A stretch of 64,000 bases of DNA from VXNE01 sp965217825 (lineage in GTDB: Bacteria; Pseudomonadota; Gammaproteobacteria; Pseudomonadales; Azotimanducaceae): contig OZ244571.1 of the NCBI GenBank assembly GCA_965217825.1, positions 2,232,001 to 2,296,000 of the forward strand, written 5' to 3'. Within the stretch, counting starts at the first letter, position 1. Each line of letters begins with the position of its first letter. The notes below the pieces were generated by a model. The model searched no databases and was not told the DNA's origin. It saw only the letters and a program-made list of their open reading frames with translations. The translations under genes and the position numbers were made by a program. Below, piece after piece: positions 56,534-64,000 of the stretch.

Positions 56534-59260
56534 ATGGCGCAATCGCTAGTCATCGTTGAGTCTCCGGCCAAGGCCAGGACCATCAATCGCTATCTCGGCA
56601 GGGACTATGTCGTCAAGTCGAGCGTGGGGCATGTCCGCGATCTTCCCGTCGGCGGGAAGCGCGCGGACGTCGCTGAACGCACGCGCGAAGCGGCGAAGAC
56701 CCGTAAACTCCCACCGAAAGAGAGGGCCGAATACAAGGCCAGGCGCGCCCGCGCGCAGCTTGTCCGGCGCATGGGCGTAGACCCGGACAACGGTTGGAAG
56801 GCGGAATACGAAACGCTGCCCGGCAAGGAGAAGGTGGTTGCCGAACTGCGCAAGTTCGCGGAGCGCTCTGATCGCATCTATCTCGCGACCGACCTGGATC
56901 GCGAGGGCGAAGCCATCGCCTGGCATCTGCAGGAATTGATCGGCGGCGACCCCGAACGGTTCCGTCGGGTAGTTTTCAACGAGATCACCAAGTCCGCGAT
57001 AGAGGAGGCTTTCCGGCAGCCGGGGAAGGTCGACCAGAATCGCGTCAACGCGCAGCAGGCGCGGCGTTTCCTTGATCGCGTGGTCGGTTTCGAGCTGTCG
57101 CCGCTACTGTGGGCCAAGGTGGCCAGGAGTTTGTCGGCCGGCCGGGTGCAGTCGGTCGCGGTACGCCTGATCGCCGAACGCGAACGCGAAATTCGCGCGT
57201 TCACGCCGGAAGAGTACTGGGAAGGATTCGCGGATCTCGCTCGGGACGCCGGTAGGGAATATGCTCAGGGCGGTGGCGACAGCCATCGCTTCAACGTCGC
57301 GAAAGACCGCGGCAAGCGCTTTCGGCCCGCGGACGCCGAGTCTGCCAACGAAGCCCTTGGACGGTTGCGACGGGCGGCGTTCGCGGTGCACAAGCGCGAG
57401 GATAGGCAGACCCGCGCAAGGCCCAACCCGCCGTTCATTACTTCCACTCTGCAACAGGCTGCGGCGACGCGGCTCGGCTTCCCGGTGCGCAGGACCATGA
57501 CGGTCGCGCAGAGACTCTACGAGGCCGGCCACATCACCTACATGCGTACGGACTCGATGAATCTGTCGGCGGATGCCGTCGCGCGCGCCCGCGCCTTCAT
57601 CGGCCAGGAATTCGGCCAACCGTACTTGCCGGATAGACCTGCTGCGTATCGGAGCAAGGCGACGGCCCAGGAAGCCCATGAGGCGATTCGGCCCACCGCG
57701 GTCGAGTCCGGCCCGGCGGGCCCGCGCTCCCTATCTCAGGAGGAGAGGCGCCTGTACGACCTCATCTGGCGGCAATTTGTCGCGTGCCAGATGACACACG
57801 CCCTTTACACCTCCACGACAGTTACGGTGAGGGCAGGCGATTTCGAGTTGAGCGCCCGTGGCCGCATCGTGAAGTTCGACGGCTTCACGCGCGTCTTGGC
57901 GCCGGCCTCCCGCCGAGACGAGGACAAGCCATTGTCGGACTATGCGGAAGGCGAATCCTTGAAGCTTGTCGACGCGAAAGTGGTGCAGCATTTCACCAAG
58001 CCGCCGCCCCGGTACGGCGAGGCAAGCCTGGTGCGCGAACTGGAGAGCCGAGGCATCGGCCGGCCTTCGACCTATGCATCGATCATTTCAACGATACAGG
58101 ATCGCGGCTACGTCACGCTCACGGACCGGCGTTTCCACGTCGAGAAGATCGGCGAACTCGTAACCGACAGGCTGGTCGAGAACTTCAGCGACCTGATGGA
58201 CTATTCCTTCACGGCAGGGATGGAGCGCGAACTGGACCAGATCGCCGACGGCGAAAGGGTGTGGCACGCGGTTCTCGACAGCTTCTACGGAGGATTCAGC
58301 GAGAAGCTCGCCCGGGCCGGCAGCGCCGAGGGCGGCATGCGCGCCAACGAGCCCACGAACACGGACATCCCCTGCGACAGGTGCGGACGACCCATGCAGG
58401 TTCGAACCGCCAGCACGGGCGTATTTCTCGGCTGCTCCGGGTATCGCGCAGTCCCCAAGGAGCGCTGCACAAACACGATCGACCTCATGTCGGAGAGCGA
58501 AGCGGTGGCCGCTGGCGGCGCGGACGAGGACGACGAGCGGGAATCGAAGATCCTTCGGGCAAAGCGGCGATGTCGCGTCTGCGACACGGCGATGGACGCC
58601 TTTCTGATCGATAGGGAACGCAAGCTGCACATCTGTGGCAGGAACCCCGATTGCGCCGGATTCGAACTGGAGCGCGGCGAGTTCCGGATTCGGGGCTACG
58701 AGGGGCCGGTCGTCGAATGCGAGAAATGCGGTGGCGAGATGCAGCTCAAGTCCGGCCGCTTCGGCAAGTACTTCGGCTGCACGAACGCATCGTGTACCAA
58801 CACCCGGAAGCTGCTGCGGAACGGGCAACCGGCGCCGCCGAGAGCTGAACCGGTACCGATGCCGGAACTCAGATGCCGCACCGTGGACGACCACTACGTG
58901 CTGCGCGACGGCGCGGCGGGGATATTCCTCGCGGCGAGCGGATTCCCGCGAAACCGGGAGACGCGCGCGCCGCTGGTGACGGAGATCAAGCCCCACGCGA
59001 ACGAATTGGATCCGAAGTTCGCGTTTCTGCTGGAGGCACCGGAGCACGACCCCGACGGCAATCCCGCGGTGATCAAGTTCTCCCGCAAGACGCGACAGCA
59101 GTTTGTCGCCTCGGAGAAAGATGGCAAACCCACTTCGTGGCGTGCCTTCTACAGCAAAGGGAAATGGGAACAAGCTAGCCCGGCTGGCAAGACGGGCAGA
59201 ACGCGCCGGACCCGGTCTCGGAAAGCCGCCCAGTCAAAACCCCGACGTCGGCGACAATAG
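56534..59260 (+). CDS. topA: DNA topoisomerase I
   Basis: A 908-residue type IA topoisomerase that relaxes negative supercoils. Toprim Glu9 is in VIVESPAKART and the acidic cluster in LATDLDREGEAIAWHL; the active-site tyrosine is about Tyr336 in GHITYMRTDSMNLS. Three C-terminal zinc ribbons can be counted: CDRCGRPM...C, CRVCDTAM...C and CEKCGGEM...C, followed by further topo-C repeats and a basic tail (TRRTRSRKAAQSKPRRRRQ). ATG 56534 with AGGAAA eight bases upstream is the start. Confidence 0.96.
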   Translation: MAQSLVIVESPAKARTINRYLGRDYVVKSSVGHVRDLPVGGKRADVAERTREAAKTRKLPPKERAEYKARRARAQLVRRMGVDPDNGWKAEYETLPGKEKVVAELRKFAERSDRIYLATDLDREGEAIAWHLQELIGGDPERFRRVVFNEITKSAIEEAFRQPGKVDQNRVNAQQARRFLDRVVGFELSPLLWAKVARSLSAGRVQSVAVRLIAEREREIRAFTPEEYWEGFADLARDAGREYAQGGGDSHRFNVAKDRGKRFRPADAESANEALGRLRRAAFAVHKREDRQTRARPNPPFITSTLQQAAATRLGFPVRRTMTVAQRLYEAGHITYMRTDSMNLSADAVARARAFIGQEFGQPYLPDRPAAYRSKATAQEAHEAIRPTAVESGPAGPRSLSQEERRLYDLIWRQFVACQMTHALYTSTTVTVRAGDFELSARGRIVKFDGFTRVLAPASRRDEDKPLSDYAEGESLKLVDAKVVQHFTKPPPRYGEASLVRELESRGIGRPSTYASIISTIQDRGYVTLTDRRFHVEKIGELVTDRLVENFSDLMDYSFTAGMERELDQIADGERVWHAVLDSFYGGFSEKLARAGSAEGGMRANEPTNTDIPCDRCGRPMQVRTASTGVFLGCSGYRAVPKERCTNTIDLMSESEAVAAGGADEDDERESKILRAKRRCRVCDTAMDAFLIDRERKLHICGRNPDCAGFELERGEFRIRGYEGPVVECEKCGGEMQLKSGRFGKYFGCTNASCTNTRKLLRNGQPAPPRAEPVPMPELRCRTVDDHYVLRDGAAGIFLAASGFPRNRETRAPLVTEIKPHANELDPKFAFLLEAPEHDPDGNPAVIKFSRKTRQQFVASEKDGKPTSWRAFYSKGKWEQASPAGKTGRTRRTRSRKAAQSKPRRRRQ

Positions 59261-59347
59261 CGACGAGGCGGCGAAGGCGTTCCGGCGGATCGAACTTCGG
59301 CGCGTCCAGGCCGCGTCTAAAGTGCGGTTAGCCCGCGAAGAGCGGTT

Positions 59348-59944
59348 TCAATGCCGCCGTATGACGCCCACGCTCAGGCCCTCGATGACGAGTTCCTGTC
59401 GCTTGAGGTCGACCTCGATCGGATCGTAGTCGTCGTTTTCCGGCAACAGCAACACCTGGTCGCGACGCGTGCGTCGCAGTCGTTTTACGGTGACCTCGTC
59501 CTCGATGCGGGCGACCACGATCTGTCCGTCGCGCGCTTCCGAGGTCTTGTGTACGGCGAGCAGGTCGCCGTCGAGAATGCCGGCGCCGACCATGCTGTCG
59601 CCGCGCACCCGCAAGAGAAAGTCCGCCCGTGGACTGAAGAGCGTGGGCGGCACGTCGCAGGTGTCTTCGATGTGCTCCACCGCGAGCAGGGGACTGCCGG
59701 CGGCGACTCGGCCGATGATCGGCAGTCCGTTGCCGCCCGCCAGACGAATGCCGCGGGACGTACCGGGAATCACCTTGATCGCGCCCTTGCGCGCAAGCGC
59801 TTTCAAGTGCTCCTCCGCGGCGTTTGCGGATTTGAACCCCAATTCCGCCGCTATGTCGGCGCGCGTGGGCGGATATCCCGAATCGGCGATGTGCGACCTG
59901 ATGACGTCGAGCACTTCGGCCTGCCGGCGCGTGAGACTATCCAT
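59348..59944 (-). CDS. lexA: SOS repressor LexA
   Basis: A 198-residue repressor with an N-terminal winged helix (LTRRQAEVLDVIRSHIADSG then YPPTRADIAAELG) and a C-terminal self-cleaving protease. The cleavage site is Ala82-Gly83 (RVAAGSPL), the nucleophile Ser117 in RGDSMVGAG and the general base Lys154 in TVKRL; all are intact. I take the ATG at 59944; the longer frame runs through an 11 bp repeat leader and is unlikely. A LexA box overlaps its -10, so it should repress itself until RecA-induced cleavage. Confidence 0.96.
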   Translation of the reverse strand: MDSLTRRQAEVLDVIRSHIADSGYPPTRADIAAELGFKSANAAEEHLKALARKGAIKVIPGTSRGIRLAGGNGLPIIGRVAAGSPLLAVEHIEDTCDVPPTLFSPRADFLLRVRGDSMVGAGILDGDLLAVHKTSEARDGQIVVARIEDEVTVKRLRRTRRDQVLLLPENDDYDPIEVDLKRQELVIEGLSVGVIRRH

Positions 59945-59965
59945 GGTGGCGCTTCCTTTTATTGA

Positions 59966-60036
59966 GTTCACGTTGCGTTCACGTTGCGTTCGCGTTGCGA
60001 TCACGTTGCGTTCGCGTTTTATTGCGTTCACGTTGC
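59966..60036. repeat. 11 bp repeats in the lexA leader
   Basis: Six copies of GTTCACGTTGC (plus-strand view) or close variants: four in exact tandem at 59966-60009, one altered and followed by TTTTATTGC, and a last exact one at 60026-60036. The string TTTTATTGNGTTCACGTTGC occurs at both ends. They lie between the lexA promoter and start codon, in what should be its 5' untranslated RNA. The 11-base period is about one DNA helical turn. Confidence 0.9.
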
Positions 60037-60115
60037 GTTCAGTCCATGACGGCGTTCGAATCGCCGCATCTTCGACGACCTTCGGCGGCTTCAAATATCG
60101 CGCGCCGATGCGTCG

Positions 60116-60131
60116 CTGTGATTATATACAG
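60116..60131. promoter_or_regulatory. lexA: LexA (SOS) box covering the lexA -10
   Basis: CTGTGATTATATACAG is a CTG-N10-CAG match to the gammaproteobacterial SOS box. On the minus strand it contains a perfect -10 hexamer TATAAT (60121-60126), so bound LexA would block its own promoter. The divergent MscS-like gene starts 81 bases away and could also be affected. Confidence 0.85.
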
Positions 60132-60211
60132 TATTCATTTTCGTTCCACCACCTTGACTTGATCCGGCGATATTGCGCAACGTTGACGCTCCGCTTGAGA
60201 GAACGTGACGG

Positions 60212-61291
60212 ATGAGTGACTTCCTTGAACTGATCGCCGTGCATACGTGGGCCGGATATGTATTCGGCGTTGTCCTGTTGACCCTCGTTGCGCGCTACGC
60301 GGCAAAGCGTTTTTTCGACCGCCTTCAGCGCCAGGCCGAAAAGACGCACAACAGGTACGACGACGCGGTGCTCTTCGCCGCGCGCAAGCCCGGGGGGTGG
60401 GCTATCTACCTCGTCGGCATTTCTTGGGCGGCGCAGATCACCGGCGGGCAATCCGAGGCCGAGATCTTCAACTATGTCGGCACAGCGCGTCAGTTGGCCG
60501 CGATCTGGCTGTTGGCGTGGTTCGCGCTGCGGTTCGTATCGTATATGGAAAGGAGCATCTCCGACGCGTCTTACGCGGGCGGGGCGGGGCGGCGGATGGA
60601 TGCGACCACGGCGGCGGTCAGCGCCAAGCTGGTGCGCGCCGCGGTGGTAATCACGGCCTTCCTGATCGCGCTACAGACCATGGGCGTCAGCGTGGCCGGC
60701 GTGTTGGCGTTCGGGGGCATCGGCGGCATCGCCGTTGGGTTCGCGGCACGGGATCTGCTGGCCAACTTTTTCGGCGCGCTGATGATCTACCTCGACCGCC
60801 CCTTCGCGGTGGGAGACTGGATTCGTTCGCCCGATCGGGAACTCGAAGGCACCGTGGAAGACATAGGGTGGCGTTTGACGCTGATACGCACGTTCGATCA
60901 ACGCCCGCTGTACGTGCCGAACGGACTGTTCAACAGCGTTGCCGTGGAGAACCCGTCGAGAATGAAGAACCGGCGCATCTACGAGACCATCGGCGTTCGA
61001 TACGGTGACATCAACGTCCTCAAGCACATCATCGACGACGTGCGAAACATGTTGAAGACGCACCCGGAAATCGATACCTCCCGCACGCTGATGGTCAATC
61101 TCGTCAGCTTCGGCGCCTCCTCCCTCGACTTCTTCGTGTACACGTTTACGAAGACGACCGTCTGGGAGGACTTCCACGTGATCAAGGAAGAGATACTGTT
61201 AAAGATCGCGGACATCATCGAATCCCACAAGGCGGAGATGGCATATCCGACGCAGACGCTGCTGCTCGAAGAGGTGCACGACCCAGGTTGA
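60212..61291 (+). CDS. MscS-family mechanosensitive channel
   Basis: A 359-residue channel protein with four membrane helices (near 15-30, 62-78, 90-108, 133-155) and the pore-lining segment GVSVAGVLAFGGIGGIAVGFAARD near 155-180, followed by the MscS beta domain (PFAVGDWIRSPDRELEGTVEDIGWR) and an alpha/beta vestibule. It should open under membrane tension to release solutes. The C-terminal 80 residues are a regular MscS cytoplasmic domain. It is divergent from lexA; whether the shared SOS box controls it is open. Confidence 0.88.
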   Translation: MSDFLELIAVHTWAGYVFGVVLLTLVARYAAKRFFDRLQRQAEKTHNRYDDAVLFAARKPGGWAIYLVGISWAAQITGGQSEAEIFNYVGTARQLAAIWLLAWFALRFVSYMERSISDASYAGGAGRRMDATTAAVSAKLVRAAVVITAFLIALQTMGVSVAGVLAFGGIGGIAVGFAARDLLANFFGALMIYLDRPFAVGDWIRSPDRELEGTVEDIGWRLTLIRTFDQRPLYVPNGLFNSVAVENPSRMKNRRIYETIGVRYGDINVLKHIIDDVRNMLKTHPEIDTSRTLMVNLVSFGASSLDFFVYTFTKTTVWEDFHVIKEEILLKIADIIESHKAEMAYPTQTLLLEEVHDPG

Positions 61292-61371
61292 GGTGATGGC
61301 CAAATCCGTCGCCGGGCGTTTCTCAGCGCGGCATAGCGGGTACCATTGCAGCCTCTGAGCCTCGACTTGCA

Positions 61372-61650
61372 CACCCTTCGCGGGGATGCTTCGGCGGCGT
61401 CACGGCTGCGGTGGTGGCGCTGCCTGTCGCGCTTGCCTTCGGCGTTGCGTCGGGCCTGGGGCCGGCCGCCGGCATACTCGATAGCGTGGTGTCCGTGCCG
61501 TTTCTGGACCGGACGTTCTTTTCCGGAGAGGAGGACATGGCTGCCGCGGATCCGTTTGCGGCGCGCGTCGGCATGGTGCGCCTCAAGGGAAGTTTCACGG
61601 TCGCATCGTCGCACAGGCTGGTCTCGGTGATCGGCGCGGACATCTGGTGG
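61372..61650 (+). pseudogene. SulP anion transporter relic with large internal deletion
   Basis: One open frame gives GGVTAAVVALPVALAFGVAS then GLGPAAG, the first membrane segment of SulP/SLC26 transporters, and runs directly into SVPFLDRTFFSGEEDMAAAD and VGMVRLKGSFTVASSHRLVS, the start of the C-terminal STAS region. The roughly 350 residues that should lie between them are missing, and sequence after ADIW is unrelated. No transporter can be made, so this is the remnant of a deleted sulP gene. The other 180 bases of this 464-base gap between the channel and csiV hold nothing I recognise. Confidence 0.72.
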
Positions 61651-61755
61651 AAACCGTGCAGGAGGCCCGGGAAGCCGCGAGAAACCTCCTCAACGGGTAA
61701 CCGAGAATCTCACCAGTACGCGCCTAATGCGTTGACATCCGGAGACTCCCGCGCG

Positions 61756-62790
61756 CTACGGGCGGGCGCTTCGCGCGGTGGGAAGGCCTTCAGGCAAGGA
61801 CTCTACGCGTGCCAGCAGCGCATCCGGAGCCTCCACCGGCTCGATCCGCACCAGGATTCCCAGCCAGGGATGGTCGAGATAGTGAAGCTCGCCCCGGCGC
61901 ATGCGGCGGGACTCCGACAACATCACGTAGCCGGGCGCGTCCATCGTCGAACCGTCGCCATCGACCGGGACGCTATCCGCCCTGCCGGTCGATTCGGCTT
62001 CCCTCGCGAGGTCGGGCGCGGCGTGCGTATCCGGGGGCATCTGCCGCAACCATAGTTGCGCCGCGAAGTGGAGAAACCGGCCCAGGGTAACGCTGACGGA
62101 ACCTTCCAGCTCGAATGTGGCGTCGGTCGATTGTGCGCCGACCTGGATCAACAGCGGCGTTGCGCTGTCGCGGGGCGGTACGGCCTGCAACCACCTTCCA
62201 TGGTGCATCACCGCGTAGTCGCCTGAACGCCGCATACGGGTCGCGGCTGCTCTTAAGGAAAGGTCGTCGTAGCGCCATTGCCAGCCCTCACGCAGTAGCC
62301 CGCGCTCGAATTCCTCAAGGGCCCAGTGCGCGAGTTGTTCCGGCGATGGCGTGGGCGGCCCGGTGGGGATGGGCGGGATGGCCACATTCGGCGGCTGATC
62401 CCCGTTCTCGGCGTCTTCGTCCATCGCGGCGTCGGAATCAGGAGGCAACTCGACAACGTTGTCGGTTTCCATCCATGGCGCCGGGATCGGCGCGATGCAG
62501 TCGAACTGTTCCAGCCGGGGGAAGTCGAGCGGTTCCGGGGGTCCGGCGGCGATGCGTTGGATGTATGCTGCGGGCGCCGGTTCCAGCGCCGCGAGCCCCG
62601 ACTGGTGTTGGGGCGCCGCCTGTCGCGAAAAGTCCTCGTCGTCGGGAGCTTCGAGATAACGGAAGAACAGGGTCTCGACGTAGTACCAGTCGCGCTCCAG
62701 GTATTCCTCGATGTCAGCCTGCGCGCCGTACGCACTTGTGAGAACGGTCGTGATCGCCAACGCAAGGAAATGGACGCAGATGCGACTCAT
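61756..62790 (-). CDS. csiV: CsiV-like periplasmic protein
   Basis: A 344-residue exported protein with a signal peptide (MSRICVHFLALAITTVLTSAYGAQA) and a WYYVETLFFRY opening like CsiV, a peptidoglycan-binding activator of LpoA in Vibrio and relatives. The middle is proline-rich and acidic; the C-terminal segment contains LGRFLHFAAQLWLRQ and a late MLSESRRMRRGELHYLDHPW LGILV stretch typical of the family. The ATG overlaps the mfd stop (ATGA), and the same mfd neighbour occurs in Pseudomonas. Confidence 0.8.
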   Translation of the reverse strand: MSRICVHFLALAITTVLTSAYGAQADIEEYLERDWYYVETLFFRYLEAPDDEDFSRQAAPQHQSGLAALEPAPAAYIQRIAAGPPEPLDFPRLEQFDCIAPIPAPWMETDNVVELPPDSDAAMDEDAENGDQPPNVAIPPIPTGPPTPSPEQLAHWALEEFERGLLREGWQWRYDDLSLRAAATRMRRSGDYAVMHHGRWLQAVPPRDSATPLLIQVGAQSTDATFELEGSVSVTLGRFLHFAAQLWLRQMPPDTHAAPDLAREAESTGRADSVPVDGDGSTMDAPGYVMLSESRRMRRGELHYLDHPWLGILVRIEPVEAPDALLARVESLPEGLPTARSARP

Positions 62791-64000
62791 GCGGTGGCCG
62801 CGATACGCGAGATTTCTTCCGGGGCGATCTCTTCGAGCAGGCGCTCGACAAATTCGAAGCGCGCCTCGGGGTGGCTGAGCGCTGCGGTGAAGGAGAGTCT
62901 CGTTGCGTCCCGCAGCCGATAGGTGCCGGGGTCGTTCTGGATCAGGCGAACGACGCGGCCGGGATCAACCCGCGTGCGCGCGTTGAACACGAGGCGACCG
63001 GCGATCGGTCCGACATCGATTCGGTCTATCCCGAGGCGCTCGCTTGCAAGTTTCAGTTCCGTGGTGCGGAAGAGGTTCTGGGCCGGCATGGGCAACGGTC
63101 CGAAGCGATCGAACATCTCGGCCTTGAGGTCGTCCAGGGCATCGGCGCTGCCCGCGCCAGCGATGCGCTTGTACAGGATCAGGCGCATGTGGACATCCGG
63201 CAGATACGCGTCCGGGATCAAGGTGGGTACGTGGAGATTCACCTCGCGATTCTTGGGGATAGGCTGGTCGAGGTTGGGCGCGGCGTGTCCCGCGCGAATC
63301 GCCGCCACGGCCCGCTCGAGCATCTCCATGTAGAGCGCGAAGCCGATGCTTTCGATCTGTCCCGACTGGTCCTCGCCCAGGAGCTCCCCGGCGCCCCGGA
63401 TCTCCAGGTCGTGCGTCGCCAGCGTGAAGCCCACGCCGAGTTCGCCGGCGGCGACAATCGCTTCCAGGCGCTTGCGCGCGTCCACAGTGATCGCCCTCGG
63501 ATCGGGAGTCAGCAAGTAGGCGTACGCCTGGCGGTGGGATCGCCCGACGCGACCGCGCAACTGGTGAAGCTGCGCCAGGCCGAGACGATCGGCGCGATCG
63601 ACGATGATCGTATTGGCGTTGGGAATGTCGATGCCGTTTTCAATGATCGTGGTGCAAACCAGGAGGTTGCAGCGGCGATGGTAGAAATCTGCCATGACCT
63701 GTTCCAGCGCGCGCTTCGGCATCTTGCCGTGACCGACGCCGATGCGGGCGTTGGGCGCGAGTTCGCCGACACGCTCGGCGGCGCGCGCAATGGTTTCGAC
63801 GCGGTTGTGCAAGTAGAACACCTGGCCGCCCCGGGCGAGCTCGCGGTCGATGGCTTCGCGCAGGACATGGTCGCGCCGAGGCATGACGAAGGTCTTGATG
63901 GACAACCGCCTGGCTGGCGGCGTGGCGATGATCGACATCTCGCGCATGCCGCTGATCGCCATGTTGAGCGTCCTCGGTATCGGGGTGGCGGTGAGCGCGA
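62787..64000 (-). CDS. mfd: Transcription-repair coupling factor Mfd, 3' part
   Basis: The C-terminal 400 or so residues of Mfd; the gene continues past the right end of the window with ALTATPIPRTLNMAISG, the helicase motif III region. This portion has the second RecA-like motor (FYLHNRVETIARAAERVGEL, VCTTIIENGIDIPNANTIIV with motif V, and QLRGRVGRS with motif VI) and the D7 autoinhibitory domain with VNLHVPTLIPDAYLPD. Full-length Mfd removes stalled RNA polymerase and recruits UvrA. Only the 3' end can be judged here. Confidence 0.93.
   Translation of the reverse strand, partial: ALTATPIPRTLNMAISGMREMSIIATPPARRLSIKTFVMPRRDHVLREAIDRELARGGQVFYLHNRVETIARAAERVGELAPNARIGVGHGKMPKRALEQVMADFYHRRCNLLVCTTIIENGIDIPNANTIIVDRADRLGLAQLHQLRGRVGRSHRQAYAYLLTPDPRAITVDARKRLEAIVAAGELGVGFTLATHDLEIRGAGELLGEDQSGQIESIGFALYMEMLERAVAAIRAGHAAPNLDQPIPKNREVNLHVPTLIPDAYLPDVHMRLILYKRIAGAGSADALDDLKAEMFDRFGPLPMPAQNLFRTTELKLASERLGIDRIDVGPIAGRLVFNARTRVDPGRVVRLIQNDPGTYRLRDATRLSFTAALSHPEARFEFVERLLEEIAPEEISRIAATA

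Noticed and set aside
59945..60094. Longer LexA starting at 60094
   Set aside because: The extra 50 residues come from the 11-base repeats and the leader; LexA proteins begin at MxxLTRRQ-like sequence, as at 59944.

Overview
The window is GC-rich, densely coding DNA that looks chromosomal and gammaproteobacterial. Supporting gene orders are topA next to lexA with mfd and csiV nearby (as in Pseudomonas), the divergent pair valS-holC-pepA / lptF-lptG, and a FabY-type ketoacyl synthase whose first residues resemble the Pseudomonas protein. YgfZ, Slt-type transglycosylase and HolC fit as well. The many GTG/TTG starts, 4-base overlaps and broken genes suggest an uncultured or metagenome-derived lineage; GC content was not computed.

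Layout. 1-1157: a small nucleotidyltransferase pair. 1208-9810: moaB, thiolase and fabY on the minus strand, divergent from a 1640-residue fused biotin-dependent carboxylase. 9940-18867: a membrane protein, hemH carrying an in-frame 4 x 45 bp repeat array, hisH-hisF, a quinone oxidoreductase, then valS-holC-pepA. 18868-19240: a repeat-rich divergent intergenic region. 19241-31499: lptF-lptG followed by a MoxR/DUF58/Bat-type operon of seven genes, most overlapping. 31411-34071: a two-gene ATPase + Toprim-like (DUF4276) cassette between two copies of a 132 bp direct repeat and two relics of one Gfo/Idh/MocA oxidoreductase. 34127-43140: a metalloprotease-TPR protein, small exported proteins, a zinc-ribbon protein, cysE, nadK, two molybdo-enzyme accessory genes and a TonB-dependent receptor. 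43280-55639: a DUF2089 gene, pyrD, ygfZ, amtB, ddl, an S9 peptidase, GNAT, C39-like and TatD proteins, Slt and UspA. 55746-64000: topA, lexA with a clear SOS box, an MscS-like channel, a SulP transporter relic, csiV and the 3' part of mfd.

How the genes fit together. FabY, a thiolase and the fused carboxylase could supply malonyl-CoA and the first condensation of fatty acid synthesis. LptF/LptG export lipopolysaccharide. The MoxR-Bat genes probably form an envelope stress or chaperone-type membrane complex. Slt, Ddl and CsiV serve peptidoglycan. LexA controls itself through a box that covers its own -10 element.

The most unusual signals are: (1) a 45 bp palindrome-bearing repeat that adds 60 residues to ferrochelatase without breaking frame and recurs upstream of lptF, where a tandem duplication shows an occupied and an empty site side by side; (2) the ATPase-DUF4276 cassette, a candidate phage-defence unit, with its insertion scars; (3) the one-polypeptide carboxylase with an altered biotin motif; (4) short 11-12 bp tandem repeats in several genes and in the lexA leader.
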